A stretch of 64,000 nt of DNA from Psettodes erumei (Eukaryota > Chordata > Actinopteri > Pleuronectiformes > Psettodidae): assembly GCA_016785225.1 (NCBI GenBank), contig JAFBJZ010000608.1:868001-932000 (forward strand), written 5' to 3'. Shown in pieces: positions 1 through 14,459 of the stretch. Both the position numbers and the translations under genes were made by a program. The notes under the pieces are model-generated. The model saw only the letters and a program-made list of their open reading frames with translations. It was not told where the DNA came from and ran no database searches. The number at the start of each line of letters is the position of its first letter. Positions within the stretch are counted from its first letter, which is position 1.

Positions 1-384
1 TTGGAGGCCTGGGAAAGTGACAGGAAACGTACGTGCCACGGTGGGCTTTGTCAAAGGGGAGAAAAAAATGAAAAGAAGCCTGGACGTAGGACTGATGGCA
101 GAAAATTAATAAATCCAAGGCTTAAATTATCTTCTAGTTTCATATCTGCTTTGTTTACTTGACTCAGAATTTAAGCATCAATTTACCCGAATTGCAAAAA
201 AAAAGAAAGTGGTTTCTCTGAAAACTGTTGACAGAGTTATGCTGTGGAGGAAACACTCTCTGCTGTCAGACTCAAAATGAAATTCAGTGCACCTCCTCAA
301 GTTTCCTCAAAACATAAAACCCAAACTATCTGCCATGAGATAAATAACACTTGCACCGTGTGAGGGAAAAAAAATTTTTTTGTG

Positions 385-412
385 TTGTAATTTGGGTGAA
401 CCAGCCCTTTAA
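385..412. repeat. Repeat-like fragment (end of interspersed element)
   Basis: The string around TTTGGGTGAACCAGCCCTTT resembles the terminus of a common teleost interspersed element. A reverse-complement relative (CCAGTTCACCCAAATT) occurs at 11815-11830. Recognition is from memory and no full element can be traced here. Confidence 0.35.
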
Positions 413-1729
413 TTAGCCTGCAAGAAATACTGCTGTCACCACAAGCCGTTTGGTGAATTTGTGCAGTGGCTGTAATAGAGTCTTTTTATTTACCTTCAAG
501 TTTCTCTGTTTATCATAAGTCCCAGTGTCACGCACTCCCACAAAAATATGGCACGGGGCTGTTACCACCTGTCAACAGAACTGTCTGCATCAGAGCAACC
601 CTTTTATTCTCCTCTGAGCCGCAGAAACACACCTGCTTATGGGACTACTTCAGGACATTCAGGAGCACCAAACAAGGAATTTGTCAAGTGGCCGAACACT
701 GAGGTTTGCCTTTCCTCCTCCTCCCTCCCTCCCCCTGCTCCCTCTAACCCACCGCCATCGGCCGTCCCTCTCCCCTCCCCATCCCCTCCTCCTCGTCCTC
801 CTCCTCCATCTCCCTTCCATGCTGTCTCCAGATCCCACCCTGATTTTTATCCTCACCTCAGCACTCCCACCCCTCTCTCTTCCCTCTTCTACCAGAGGAA
901 CAGATGGGGTTGAAGTCGAGGCGGGGGGGGGGTTGAACAGTCCTTTACTTAACTGGTAGGGGGGATGGGTGTCACACTTTGTGTTACATGCCAGTCTGTG
1001 TGTGTCCAGGTTTCACTATTATCCTACACTTGGGCTGGAAAACATTAGTGGTGGGGGGGTCTCTCTCTTTCTTCTTGGGCCACTTCAAAAGTGACATTTT
1101 GCATCGTTCTCAGATTGAGACAGAATTGATTACTGTAACATTGTGCTTATTTGCCTGAACGATCAAACCCATTGACCCATTGACAAACTCCATTGAATAT
1201 GGAGAAATCGCACAACCTCCTATTTTTATTGTTCATTCACCCCATAGTTTCAGTCAGCATACATTTGTGTTCCTGTCCTAAACCTTAGCTCCTGTAGCGT
1301 TAACAGCTAGTCTTAAGGCATAGTCCTGGTTTATTTCAACACAGGTTTTATTTTTATAGCATCATAATAACATTATACTCACCAAGCGCTGAGATCTGGG
1401 AACATGGCAACTTTGCTAAAACAAGGGCAAGGAACAAAGCAAGCACAATTGTTTAAACCAGTCTTTTTTTTTTTTTTTTTTACCAGTGCATGTATTTCAG
1501 GCTCACACAGTTCTGGTTTTATCTGGAAGTAAAGTGGTTTAGAGAATCCACTGGAGCAAGACCATTCCCAAGAAACACAAAAGAATCGGCAAATTGGCAA
1601 AAATGTCATTCGTTAACAATCAAGTGACAGAGCCCCCTGGAGGCTGTAGTATTTATGACTCCTATCCAAAAGGAAGGAAAAGTAGTGGGACTTTGCCACA
1701 GCAATATGTTTTTGTTTCCCTTTTCCTAC

Positions 1730-1925
1730 TGTGATGCAACATCGGTTTCTTTTAACCATGACCACCAGATCCTTAACCCGGTGTTTATTATTGTGACAAT
1801 GACAACAAAGCTCTCATAACATTAATGAAGTCATAATTTTTCCCCAAACCATGATCACTCCCTAACCCCTGTTCTTCTGTCTAAACCTAACCCAACCTTA
1901 AACCACAGCTGTGTCACATCATAAA
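1730..1925. repeat. Degenerate interspersed repeat
   Basis: On the minus strand this contains GGTTAGGTTTAG and GATCATGGTTTGGGG phrases typical of an abundant teleost repeat. A second relic with related wording on the plus strand lies at 19740-19870. Assignment is from memory; class unknown. Confidence 0.35.
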
Positions 1926-4900
1926 AAAGATTTATTTATCCAGCTGTGATCTGTAACAGTTTTTGAGAGCCGCTGACAAAGCGACGTGTCAGTGCATCAC
2001 ATCAGAAAATGCTCACATTTGTCGTTCTACAGGGCAGTTACAAACTTACTTTGTCATTTAATTTGGCAGACTCACTGGGCTGAACTGTTGGCTTGTTGGC
2101 CTTTTGTTTTTCGCTGAGGACATTCTGACGTGTCACAGTTGGGGAAAAAAACCCAAACGTTGTACTCAACAAAATGAATGGTGGCAGGGTTCCATTTCTG
2201 TGCTTCTCTGCTAGAAGCCTGGTATTGTTCCCTTGAAAAGAACAGAGCCATTGTTAACGTCATTAACACCTGTGACAAGTCAAAATGTCCACAACCTGTC
2301 TAATTATGTCATTAGATTTCACTGTGGTGATGTTCGCCGATCTCTGCAGTTATACTGGTGTGAACGGTGTTATTGTAACCAACAAAAATGATGCCCAAAC
2401 TAGAAAAATTGCGTCAAAAACAACTCTAAACTTTACAGTAGCATAGGAAGCTATGTTGTCCTCATTTGGTCTTGTCAGGGCTTCGAGTTCCCCCGTGCTT
2501 GCCACCCTTAACAAGGCCCCCCAGCCCACACGGAGAATAGGCCGCCCTTTCACACTCGCGCTGGACACAGCGAATGACTGCCACCCTCACCCCTGGGGAT
2601 CCTGTGCCGAGGGGGCCAGCAAAATTTCGGCCCGTTTGCTCTGCCAAAAAGCTGTCACGTAATGCATCCTGGGATACCTGACAAAATCCTGCCACAATGT
2701 GAAGCATCCATCTCTTTATTTGTCACCAAGTGTGTCGTCAAATCATAATCTAAAAAAAAATATTGTCTCCTTTCCTTCCTTCCTTCCTTCCTGCAGTGTA
2801 TATGTATTTTTCTTAAACATCCTGCGCTCATGAAAGATGCATTTCCATTCAATACAAACAGCAGGATAGCTGTTGTTGCAGCATCGCAGCTGAAACCTAT
2901 TTGAAAATAGATCTCAGAGTTGTTCTCCTCCAAACAGCTGCCATTATTCATGAATGTCAGCTAAGGAATGTATTTCATATGTCAGTGTCAGGGAGATTAT
3001 ATTATGTTACAACCTCTGGCTGGTGTTGGTAACGTCCCCCCCCTTAATATACCAAGTAGTGTATCAGTAAAATAAATATTGCATGCTTTTCACCTTGAAG
3101 GATGTGTTATGTATTCTAACCTATGCTCCAGGAAGTGTTGTGTGTCAGCCATGGGAGAATTATTTCTGTAGAGGAGAAGCTCTCTCCTCCTTAATGTTCA
3201 CGCATTAGATTTTGGAATACTCAATAGGCATGGATCTTGCTGGGAGCAGGAGCCTGGGCTTTGGCTCCCTCCCATGTAGGTCACACCTTATTATGGCAAA
3301 TTTAAAAGTTCTTGCCATGACTCTCTGTTTAGAAAATGAGGAGGAGGTCCCCCGTGTGCGTGTGTGTCACGGATTTAAACAGTACCATTTCACCTCCTTT
3401 CTGGAGTGTTTTGTTTGATCTAAATGAGAATTCGGGGAAAGTGGAACAGCTCGTGAAGGAACGGTGAGAAATCCAGACTGACGTTGCCACCTCACAGCCC
3501 TGAAATTGTGCGGAGTAGTTGTGCCAGTCTCATTGTTTGGAGATTAATGTTGCGTCAGTCACATTCTTTGTATGAGGGACACTAGCCAAACTGCATGGTG
3601 AAATCTAGCTACATCAAAAACATCCATTCTGATGTAGAGGAAAATAGGAGAGCAGCATTTGGAGGGAATCATAAATTTATCTGACATGCATGGGCTCCCG
3701 CTGTTATGAGCTATTGATATTCTGCCAGTCAAAGCTTGCCATTTGTGGCATCATCAGCCTTAACTTTGCATGTGTGTCTTTGTATGTAGGTGGAAGATTG
3801 CTGGGTTGTGTTGTGCGGCCGTACACATGCAGCACTGAATTAGGAGGCCCCTCTTTCTTTCCTTTTCTGCAGGCTTTGCTCAGGGGCATGACACATTTCT
3901 GAGGGGCTTTGGATCCCCTGGCCTGATAATTCCTTCAATTATTCAATGGTTGGCTAGCAGATGAAGTGAGGCCATGAATAAAGCAAATCTGTGGGCCTAC
4001 GAGCTCTGACAATACAAACACACTATTAGCACTCATTTCCTCTGCTCGTCCTTGACAATATGCCACGCCCTCAGACTCACTACCTGAACATTCAAACTCA
4101 AACAACAAAGTTAGGAGGGAGGGTCAGAAAGTCACATTGAATCCCTGCCAAACTCCTGTAGGAGTGAGCTTATTGCTGCTTGTCGGGTCGGTTCCGGGGC
4201 TCTTTTCTTTCACCTCCTCCGTAGGTCTTTGTCAAATCAGGCGAGTGCTTCTTCTGCACTTGCTCGCCGTGACTTGGTAGAAGTAACATGCATCAGATTA
4301 TAGCGCTTTTCTTGTGGAGAGGCACCACTCCAGTGACAGAGCTGTGTCACCATATGAAAGGCTGATCTTCACAGACACCCCGTCCTCCTCTAACTTAGTG
4401 CAGTCAAGTGTGGGACAAAAGCAAAAGAAGGGGCGCTGTGCTCCGCCCTAATGAAGTTGTAGGTCTTGTTCCTCGCTGCGCTCTGTTGGAGAAACAAAGC
4501 TAATCATAGTGAGAGCAGCCCCAGCCTGCTACAACAGAGAGACCAGGTGCTTGTTCTTTTTTTTCCCCCTCTTCTTCTTTTCCTTTTTTTTCCCTCCGTC
4601 GAGCACCTGCCTTTAACCATCTGCACCTGCTGTCTGTAATAAGACAAGGTTGCAGCGCTCACAGCACTCCCTGGATGTATGATGGGATGGCACGGCTGAT
4701 TGGGATGGTGCTTCAAAGACATACAGTGCACACACATCTCTTATCTTGTCCCGAGTCTCTATAAATCCTCCAAAAGGGGGGGTGTCTGACTCATCACTGA
4801 CCCTCTTTGTTGCCCAAGCAAGAAACTGAACAAAGAAACGTGTCACAACAGAGGCATGTCCTGCCTCTTACGTGCATGCTAACATTAAGCAGCACCACTG

Positions 4901-7900
4901 TGTGCAGACAAAACTGTCAGGCAGTTCTACTCTAGACTGTTGTTGCATATATTTAGGAAACCCAGGCCCTTTTTTCGCTCCCTTGGCGTCCCATTGTTGC
5001 ATGATTTTAATCTCCAGAGCAACAGACTCCTGATGCATGCGGTTCACAGGAAGGTCAAGGACGAGCCAAATGCCCCACCCTCCTCCTGCAACAAAGCAAA
5101 GAGGAGGAGGGGAAAAAACTGCCAATAAGTTGGAGGTGACACACCTACTCCTCAGGGGAGAAAGTCAAGTCTTGATGATTTACTTCGACTTTGACGAGTA
5201 AAGTTCTTTCACCAATATATCTTTACATCGAACCATGAACCCAAAGGCTCAATCATTTCTTTGGGCATGTAGTAAAAAGTTTTGCTGGCTGGATTTGGCC
5301 TTTAAAATCCAAATGCTGCAGCTATGAATAAAAAAAATGAATATACTAGAAATTATTAATTCGGCCTCTTCTTTTGAATGCAGGACACAATTGAAGATGA
5401 AACTATGCGCCACCCTGCACTTCAGTCTCTCACTCTGCTGCCATCTCTTTGATGTGGGAAGGAGAAAATCTGTGCACCTGTGGGGAGCATAAGAGGGTGG
5501 TGGTGGAGAGGGGACGGCGAGAGGGAGGTGTGGTGGGGCTGGTGGCGAGCGACCGCCAACTTACTTGAGCGTCGATCCACCTTGGCCTGCCGCTGTCGCT
5601 GCCAGCGTTGCCGTGCCAGACTCTGCTCGTCCAGATAAACAAATGCTAGACAAATTTCTCTTTGTTAGACCTGTGTCGACTGCTGCATGATAATGAAGGC
5701 TGGTGCTGCCAGAGCATGTGTCCAGCCAGTAATAATCCTCCTGTCTGAGAGGACAATGAGGAAAGAATGTAATGTATTCAGAACAGGCAGACCCCTCCAC
5801 TGCTCTGCTGTACATTCTTCCTTCCTGGTCTGTCTTGGCTTTGGCGTTAATGCGCCTTTGTAAACACAGTAGGCCAGTCACTTGCACAATTATCCTTGAA
5901 TGTATTCATAGCAGATCTGGGATGCAGCCCAGGGCATCATCCTTACCATTTTTTTATGTTGGCCATGACTTATCATTCAATTGGCTCTGATAACGCAACA
6001 CTGAGGCTTTCAGCCTGTTTGCTTGCACTCAAAGGGAGACTGTTAAAATGAAATCGCAGCAGAGTGAGAATAAATCTCAACACTGCTTGACAAAGTGCCA
6101 AATCTGTGTGATCTCATGACTGAGATCAGTCAGGGCTCTCTCAATACCACTTCTCACAGAAATAATAATACAACATTAAGATATGCTTTTTTAAAATCCT
6201 CATCTTAGTTTAAAAAAAAAACATCTCTGCTATTCTCAGTGGACTTTATGTAATTATGCATGGAAGATGTCTGAGGGCTATGGAGGGGGGTGGGGGTGAG
6301 AAGGCTGGCTAGTGGTGGACTTAATGTGGCTCGAGCACACCGCTGAAGGCAGCCAAAGTCTACTTTGGTACCTGGCAGCTGGATCTCCCCCGTCCAGATT
6401 AAAGTTACTTTCAGAATATCATGCATCATTACGGCTGAAAAATTGGCCAGATCACAAGGTTACTGCGATAATGAGGAGAGGACGACGAGGTAAACTGCTG
6501 CAGCGAGAAGTGGCTTTAAATGCAACGCATATTTACCTTACAGGGCTGGTAAAGTGGCCATGTCTCATTTTCTGGAGGGCAATGCCTTCCAGAGGGCGTA
6601 TCCAATTAAAAAAAATAAGATGAATGCTGCGCTCTTGTAGTGGTGTAAAATGCAAAGCGGCTATCCCCAGCCCCATGTAAAAATGCAAAGACTATCCAAG
6701 ACAGTTTGATCATTTGAAATCTAACCCCCCCGCCCCCATCCCCTCTCCTCTCATGTATGTAACATCATCTTTGTCAAATATAATGTAATGGGACTGTGGA
6801 GAAAGCTAACACATGGTGGCCTTAGAAAAGGCATGTGTTTTCCTGTTGCGTAGCAGCCATGCATTTGATGAATGTTCAGCACAGTATTACAGGAGAAAGA
6901 GACGAGAACCGGACTAATAGGTTTAAAGTGTGTTTGTTCACTGACTGCTCATTTAATCATCTCAGCTTACTCATGAAATGTTTCTGCAGTGAATTTTATT
7001 CAGTACTCTAAACTTGCAGGCCTTATAGATTTAATACAGGGAGGGAAGTTGTCAGAAGCTTTACTTAAAGCTGCGCTGTATTAACAAATGGTGCATATGG
7101 GACTGCGTGTAATGTGAAAGGGCGTACTCATGGGGACAAACCCGTAGACATTAATCACCAGACCCTGCCAGGTGACCAGAAACACGACACTAAGTGAATG
7201 CTAGTGTTGCACTCTCTGCTGCATGTGTAAACAGGCTTTAACTTAAAAGGTGACAACATGTCAGTGCTTTGTTTACAGCTGGTCTCCGCTGCCCCTGAAG
7301 GAGCCAAAGATAAATAAAGATTTGAATATCAAAAGTAAAAGTGCTAATTATGCAGAATGAGCTCTTTCAGAGTGTCGTATTGTTGTATAAAGACTACCAC
7401 TGTATGTAACATGTATATAGCAGTCTGATGAATGTGAAGCTGTAACAACTTTCTATATCACTGTGCAGTGTTATCTTCTAAAATCCATCATATGTTGTGG
7501 TTTCTTCAGGGAATTAGAAACTGAATAAAATAACTGGTAGTATGTAATGATAAATCTTTCAGAGTTAAGATATAAAAGAAGTAAAAGAAACATGTGCACA
7601 ATGAAATGAGACACCTGTCATCTGATGGGCAGGTGACTGGGCATATGTCTCCTCGTGCTTGGTGACCGGAGGCTGGGGTTGTTTTGTTTTGGTTTTTTTC
7701 ATAACTGCAGACCTGTTGCTGCCGCTGCTCCTTCAAATGACAGACACTCTGATTTAGTTTTTTATTGCTGAATCTTACTCCGGTAATGAAGTTGGGACTG
7801 TTATGTTTCTCTCATTACCTTTTCATTAAAGATATGACTAGAAAATGGGGTTGCCATGGTGATGGCTCCATTAAGTCTCCAAGCTGTGTGCAGAGCTGCA

Positions 7901-8149
7901 TTGTTTACTCTTTTGCCAAGACTGCTGCCTTCAATAGGAGACGAAGACTCTTTTTTTTCTTCTTTTCTGAACCTTGTCTTTTTCCCTTTCCTTTATGGAT
8001 CAAACAATGACCTGATGCAAATAGGAAATTCTTCTGTTGGTCCTGTTTGTAAATGCTGAGAGGTTTCATCAGCTTGCTCGATGCTCCCAAAATGACTCTG
8101 CGCGGTGAGTGGGGAGAGAAAAAAAAGTGATTCACAGGCTGTAAGCAGT

Positions 8150-8280
8150 AAATTAAGCAGAAGAGATTAAAGAAAATGGTATGGAGTCATTTTGTCTAAA
8201 TGACAGCTGGGCTTAATGTCTACAAAAGCAACTGCCAGTTTGCTTGAGCATTACCTGGTGAGGGTGAGTAAAGTCTTTTA
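8150..8280. promoter_or_regulatory. Candidate conserved non-coding element
   Basis: A repeat-free stretch with a GGAGTCATTTTG AP-1-like phrase, TGACAGCTG (a TALE-type TGACAG overlapping the E-box CAGCTG) and TTAAG motifs. No coding frame. The call rests on character only. Confidence 0.2.
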
Positions 8281-11030
8281 CTGGAAGTGATGAATATGGA
8301 TATAATGTATAAAGAATCTGACATTTACATGGATATGTAATGTCATGGAAATCGGTTTAGCTGATGTAACCTGTGACAGATTTATAGACAATATCTGGGA
8401 GCACTCAGCCTCACATATATATCAGACCTATGGACATACCCCAGCACATGAGCACATACCACAAAATACTTAAACTTACAGGCACATAACAATTAGTGAT
8501 AATATGAAGCCAATACTGGATGAAAAATTACATTCAACCATATTCTATAGAATGAATTCCTAGTGTGGCTAAAAAAATAAGTCATCACTGTCTAATGTTT
8601 CATAATTCTAGCATAAATACCTGTATATCTCACTGCTAGATCATGTCCCATATCTTATGTAAAGAACAATTAGGTCAGGATATGATGTAAGGATGTTTTC
8701 ATGGCCTTATGCAAAGTATGCTCACAGCAACCTCACCCATCTCACTATCCTTCAAGCCACGTTGCCCATAAGAAAGCTTCGATGTGACATTCAAGTCATC
8801 TTGGTGCCCAGTAGTAAGGTAAATAAAAGAGGGTAAAAGACAGAGTCGCCACCTTTTTTCTCCTCATTCATCAGCAGCATTTTCCAAACCATTAGCCCTG
8901 TCATTGCTTCCTGTACTTTTCATGTCTGCTGGCTGGCTTCACCCTCAGTACTGTGATTAGTTCAAGCAGGATGCCGCTCATCGATTTTGCTCCACTGGGT
9001 GTTAGTTAACCCTCTGCCAGCATTTAATTGCTTCTCTTGACTTGGTAAAGCAGTACACGGATCCTGCAGAAAAAGGGAAAAAAGAGGGGGTTTGAGGGGG
9101 AATGAATGTTGTCTAAGATCTAAGACGTGCAGGATGGCGCCTTTCAGGATATTCAAATGCATCGACTTCTATCTGCGCCATCTATGCGCCATATAAATAT
9201 ATTGTGCTTGTATTCAGGAATACAGTGTTTAATTGAATGTGTTACCTGCTGGCAGCAATTACCATCATGTCGAGAAATATGGATGGAGACAGTGCACAGA
9301 TGAGAGAGGAGACATGTTTAGTCTCTCTCTCTCCATCTCTCTGACTCTCTCTCTGTCTTTAAAGCTCATTGTGTTCTCTGAAAGTAACATGGCTCAAGCA
9401 TGATTGACAGAGACATGATAGCTGCGGTAAACAAAAGGTGCCGCATGTACACAGAGCGATGAGCATGGAATTGGTTTTTGAAAACAATAAATCACAACTG
9501 GAAGAAAAAGCATGCTGCCTTGAACCTCATTTGAATTGGATTATCTCTGGGTCCCTCATGATGTGGACTGTTCCAATCCTGTCATAAAAAGTGATTTAGA
9601 TATATATTATAAGGTTACTAAAGGAATCTATCCTGCTTGAAGCTGTTTGTCAACAGCACTTTATTGTTTCTAATGAGCTCTGGCTTCATATTTGTATGGA
9701 GATTTTTTTTAAATTATATAACCACATTGCATCATCTTACCTATTATCTCAGTTCTTCCAACGTAAAATTCCAAGTGTCTCAATAATGAAAATATACAGC
9801 AGCTTTCATGATGCTAACCCAATAAAAAGATGCCAACGTTACACCTGTGAACGATGGAACTAATACATCTTCACATTTTGATGTAGATATCCATCTGCAC
9901 GTCTCCACATGAGAAAACACTTTGTTAATGCCGGAGAGGAAATCAAATGGAGAAGTAGGCAGATGCGCCGTCATTTAGACAAATGAGAAACATCAACCAT
10001 AATGAAAGATGATATATATGTTTTTATATTGTGTCTGAAATGAACACTGTAGGAAAAATCTACCAGTGGAAGTGTCATTACGTGGAAAAAAATGTCAGAA
10101 AATCATCTGCTGCTGGAGCAGTTGATGTGTACTGGTGGATTAAATTCAGCAATTTGGTGGCATGAGCAATTATTTTAAATGTGCCCATATTTGCTTGGAA
10201 ACAACACCTTCTCTCGGAAGACAACATTCGTAAACGAGACTAATACATTTTATAATTTTATCAATGTTGACAGAAGTCCTGGAATATGGTTACGAGGGCC
10301 TCATAAAGGCAGCCAAGCAAAACTTCAATACTTTTCTAAACGCCCCTTTGGTTTTCCACTCCCTGTCATTATTTCAATGTTTTTTGAAGGTCTTTAATTT
10401 GCATCCTAATGTTGTGCCCTTGTTCCATTTAATTTACAATGCAGATGCAGGAGCGATAAGTGTGACGGAGGTTCATCCCAAGATGGGGGGGGGGGGGGAG
10501 GACGACGACGACAACAACACAAAAGTAAGCAAAATCATTTCACTTTTATATGACTCTCATATGAATTGAGCTGATAAAACATTCATATTAAACAAAAACC
10601 CATTCTGCATTAGCAAGTACATTATTAAAGAATACATGTGGAGCCATAAAATAATAATTTCCAACACTGCTCAAAGATAAAGGAATTTCAATGCATCTAC
10701 TGTCTGACTGAGCTGCCTGTTGTTTCATAATTTGTTTATCTGCCTCATGTCTAAATATTTGTTTAGCTGTAATTTACAGTATGTACTCACAGTCAGCGTT
10801 GGTACATGAAGGCAAACAGTGCAGCACAGCACGTTTAAGCTGCAGAGCTGTTTCTCAGAGCTTGCACAAAGTGGAAATGACAATGAAGTCACAAGAAACA
10901 GATTGGATTTGGGCTCAGGACACTTTGGGCATTTTTTTCTAGGGAGGGGTGTAAAAAGTAGGTTGCAATGCTGGGGGTGAATGTGCCAAGCCCCCAGGGC
11001 TCCGACAAAAAAATATGGGGCAATCTTTCG

Positions 11031-11057
11031 CACACACACACACACACACACACACAC
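11031..11057. repeat. (CA)n microsatellite
   Basis: Perfect dinucleotide repeat of about 27 nt. Confidence 0.95.
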
Positions 11058-11224
11058 TTCTTTTCTCACTCTTCATCTCTGCCTTTTCTCTCTCCCTCAT
11101 TATATCTTCAATTATCAAGTCAGGAGAGAAACTCATTATTTTTGGAAGTCATTGCCCACGTCAGTGTTCTTTTTTGACACAACACAAGAGGGGGGCAGAC
11201 AAAGTCCATCGGTCGTGATTCGAA

Positions 11225-11450
11225 TCTCTTAATAACATTAGCTAATCGTGAAAAATAATCATCTTGAAATTACACTAATGAAAATATGATCCACACTATA
11301 TTTTCACTTTTCCGCTCCGAGAATTAACCGCACGAAATGATCCTTTTTTTTCTAACCCTGTGCTGAATTTGTCATTAAACGGTGGAGAATAATTACCGGT
11401 GGGTTATTTTATGTTTGATGCGGCATTTTAATTGACAGCAGGGCATTTCA
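11225..11450. promoter_or_regulatory. Candidate conserved non-coding element
   Basis: A balanced, repeat-poor stretch dense in ATTA/TAAT cores (AATAACATTAGCTAATCG, GAGAATTAACCG, CATTAAACGG, GAATAATTACC, TTTTAATTGACAG). Typical texture of developmental enhancers in gene-poor flanks. Conservation is untested. Confidence 0.3.
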
Positions 11451-11811
11451 TGCAAAGCCATGACCAGGCTGAGCAGCACGTGACCCCACCACAGGGACTG
11501 TATCTGATTTCATTATTAGCCCCAGTTTGACTGGCTTAGCTCTCATATGTACCATGAACACCTTTACCCTTGGGTGGCTCGAGTTAATTACTTCAGCCCA
11601 TAATGCCTGAGATACACACCTAATAAGCATGGAGTGTTACAAATTATGATGCTTGGATTAGCTGCTGCTTACTCCCAGACTGAAAGCTTTCAGTGTTTGG
11701 AAGAAAGTGTGCTTATAGAAAACACATCAAATATGGTCCTTGTTCTGGTCAAGGGAGTTGTTGTTTTTTTCTTTTTTTTTCAGACATGAGTTCCTGTATT
11801 TCGGATTGAAG

Positions 11812-12110
11812 TGCCAGTTCACCCAAATTAATCACTTTCATGTACTGCTGGTTTGGGTTTTTGTCCAGGTTTTTTGGATATTTCCCTCTGACATTGCTGC
11901 TTCTGCACCAGTAATGATGGGTGTGAATGGAAAGTCATTTTTGCAGCTCACAGAACTGTGTCTTTCTTTGAACAGTGTCCTGGTTACTTTGCTTAATCCA
12001 TAGACATCACTGAAATCCGTTGCCACCCATCTACTAAGCCAATGGAGACACTGGACATTGGTTTTACTGGACCAACTGGGATATAATGTCTGGAAATAAA
12101 CACTGCTGTT
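11812..12110. repeat. Degenerate interspersed repeat
   Basis: Begins with AGTGCCAGTTCACCCAAATT, which resembles the end of widespread fish repeats and matches the reverse complement of the fragment near 390. The following 280 bases contain further phrases (GTCCTGGTTACT, CAATGGAGACACTGG) reminiscent of the same class. The far end is undefined. Confidence 0.35.
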
Positions 12111-13339
12111 GAGTTTCTAAAATGTTATGTTATTAGCACAAATGAAATTCTCCTCCCCTATCTTATACGGGATTATGTGCAGAAGTCTTTGAGGCAGATA
12201 TCTCAAAACCTGGGCCCATTAAACCAACATGACGTGCAATGCCAGTTGCACAGGGTTTGTTAGAACTGATTCTTTAAACGATTGTTTTTGCATTTGCAGG
12301 TTTTGCATACAACAATCTTCTCATTTGACCCTCCCTGCCTAAAAATGTTGCTGAATTTACATGTCTCAATTTCCAGCTTTCAATTAAAAAATAGTTTTCC
12401 AAATTTAATTAGAAACACACAAGAAAGACCCCACACCCATTTTTTAAAATTGTTCTAGTGTCACATCTAGTGTCATGTGGGAAAACATTGGTCTTTCCGG
12501 TAAATGCCCCCAAACAACTTGTTCATTTTGAACTGACAAAGCCTCTGGGAGCTTAGGATAGATGGATGGGTCAACAAAACATTGGACTTTAACACATATC
12601 CAAACTGACAATACCTCACAACAATCCTATTTCAATTAACCCAAGATGTTCCTGAAGTGTGTTTTGTCAGTGCTGTAGTCGAAGGCCTCTGACCTCTTAG
12701 TGAGGTTAAGTTCACATTGTGTTACCGTCTACATGTGCAAAATTACACAGCACACAGATGTGCAGGCGAGGGCGGACCGTTTCATGGTGATTAGGTGTGT
12801 CTAGGGTGGTAGGTTTGTGACTACACGTGTGGGTTGGCAATTTGGGGGGGGGACTTGAGACAATGCTCCATTTCATGAGTGCACATCGCCCTCCCACACA
12901 GCCTTTGTTAAGCCCTCTCTCTTGAGCTGGCACTTCAGCCTCCCTGAGCCCATTGACTCCCACTGGATGCTCGCCGCTGTGTTTCCTGGGTGAAATATAT
13001 GGGGGGGCTCTTTAAGACTGTAACATGCGTATCCATTCCTTTCATACATGCCCCCCTCTCAGCAAAGTGCAGCCAATACAATTTAATCCCATTTGTTAGG
13101 CAACTTAAATTCATCCAATTTCACAGATTAGGAGTTGTGGTCTGTGCAAAATTTAGCTCAGTTATACTCCTGATCTTTCTTTATCTTTAATTTCTGAATG
13201 CGCTCACACAGGAGAGGCATACAAGTAGGAAAAATGTAATGAATTTAATACATAATTTATATGTTTTGGTATTTTACCTAACCTTTCCTCTCTCTAATCT
13301 GTGCCCCAATTTTCATGAAGACAACATTCATATTGTTTA

Positions 13340-13640
13340 TATTTTCCTTAAGCAACAGGCTTATTTCATTCTGGAGGCCTTGCTGCAGCAAATGTAGTTT
13401 CTATAACAACCATACCTCATAATGAAGCTGGAGATTCTCCATAATTAAATTGCATGCATGTACTGTACTGATATAATGGAATATGGCCTTACGCAGCGTT
13501 TGCTTTTAATTACAAACTTTTTTAAAAGGTTCATTGATCAAGCCATGAAACGGCAGTTAATGCTTATGTGGAGATGACTGGTAAGATTATGTGTTCAGGC
13601 TTTAGTTTTCCATCTCTTTGTGATTCCTGACATAATGTGT
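13340..13640. promoter_or_regulatory. Candidate conserved non-coding element
   Basis: Repeat-free DNA with CATAATTAAATTGCATGC, TTTTAATTAC and GGCAGTTAATGC phrases and no open frame. It resembles vertebrate conserved non-coding DNA, but the evidence is weak. Confidence 0.25.
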
Positions 13641-14459
13641 ATTTATTATTTACTGTTTGCACAGTGGGCAAGAGACAGACCTACTTTTTTAACCCCCTTT
13701 ATAATTACAACAGCCCCTCATAAAAAAAACAAAACTTTTCATTCCTGCATTCAGGATAAACCTACAGTTTAGTTTGAAGTGTGGTACAGTTTTAAGGATT
13801 TTTTTCTGCTCAATGGGAAACAAGAAGTGTGGATATTCTTTCAAAAAGTAAAACATATATCAATGTACTGGGAAGGAGTATGAGAGAAATGTGTGTGTGT
13901 GTGTGTGTTTCAGGGGGGCAACCTCTGACAACAACAGGGATCAGTCTGTCTTATGAGAACAAACACCGATGGTTTTAATTTACTGACTGCATTAGTCAGC
14001 TCCTCTCCAACCAAGCTCGGTGTTGTTTCGTTGGCAGCTGCAAAAGTTATTAATGGTGCAATAACAGGAGGCAAGTCTGGGCACAGAATATTCCATTCTC
14101 GCTTAGATTGTGTAATGATTTTCTACAAGAGGGAGGGCTGCCTGCTATTTCTCATAGCAGTTTTTTTTAATGGAGTGACATGGGGAGGAGAAGGAGGCAA
14201 ACATGCTGCCCTTTCGGTTAATTGACTTATATCTTTCACAATTGGCATTCCATGCATGCATTTACAAAAATGCTTTACTGACATCGGTGTTGTCAACCAA
14301 CAATCACCTGCTCTCGTGCACATGTGTGTCAGACTTTATATTACCCGCAGTTGCAAAAACATAGAAACATGTTAGCAAGAATCTCAAGTTTCACTATAAG
14401 GCACGTTTGCTACGGTGCATGTGAGATGTAACATGAAGCTGCGGTTAGTGACAGTGCAC

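Larger units (their letters stand above)
1..7000. other. Upstream flank, segment 1: no gene seen
   Basis: AT-rich sequence without recognisable exons. Contents: a repeat-like end near 385-412, a pyrimidine-rich stretch at about 712-895, a poly-T run at 1465-1482, a relic repeat at about 1730-1925, a (TTCC)n run at 2770-2792, and a GC-rich, repeat-free island at about 2455-2690. All open frames are short and unrelated to known proteins. Confidence 0.5.

Noticed and set aside
1850..1910. Telomere-like CCTAACCC strings
   Set aside because: Only isolated, imperfect units. They are better explained as part of a degenerate interspersed repeat.
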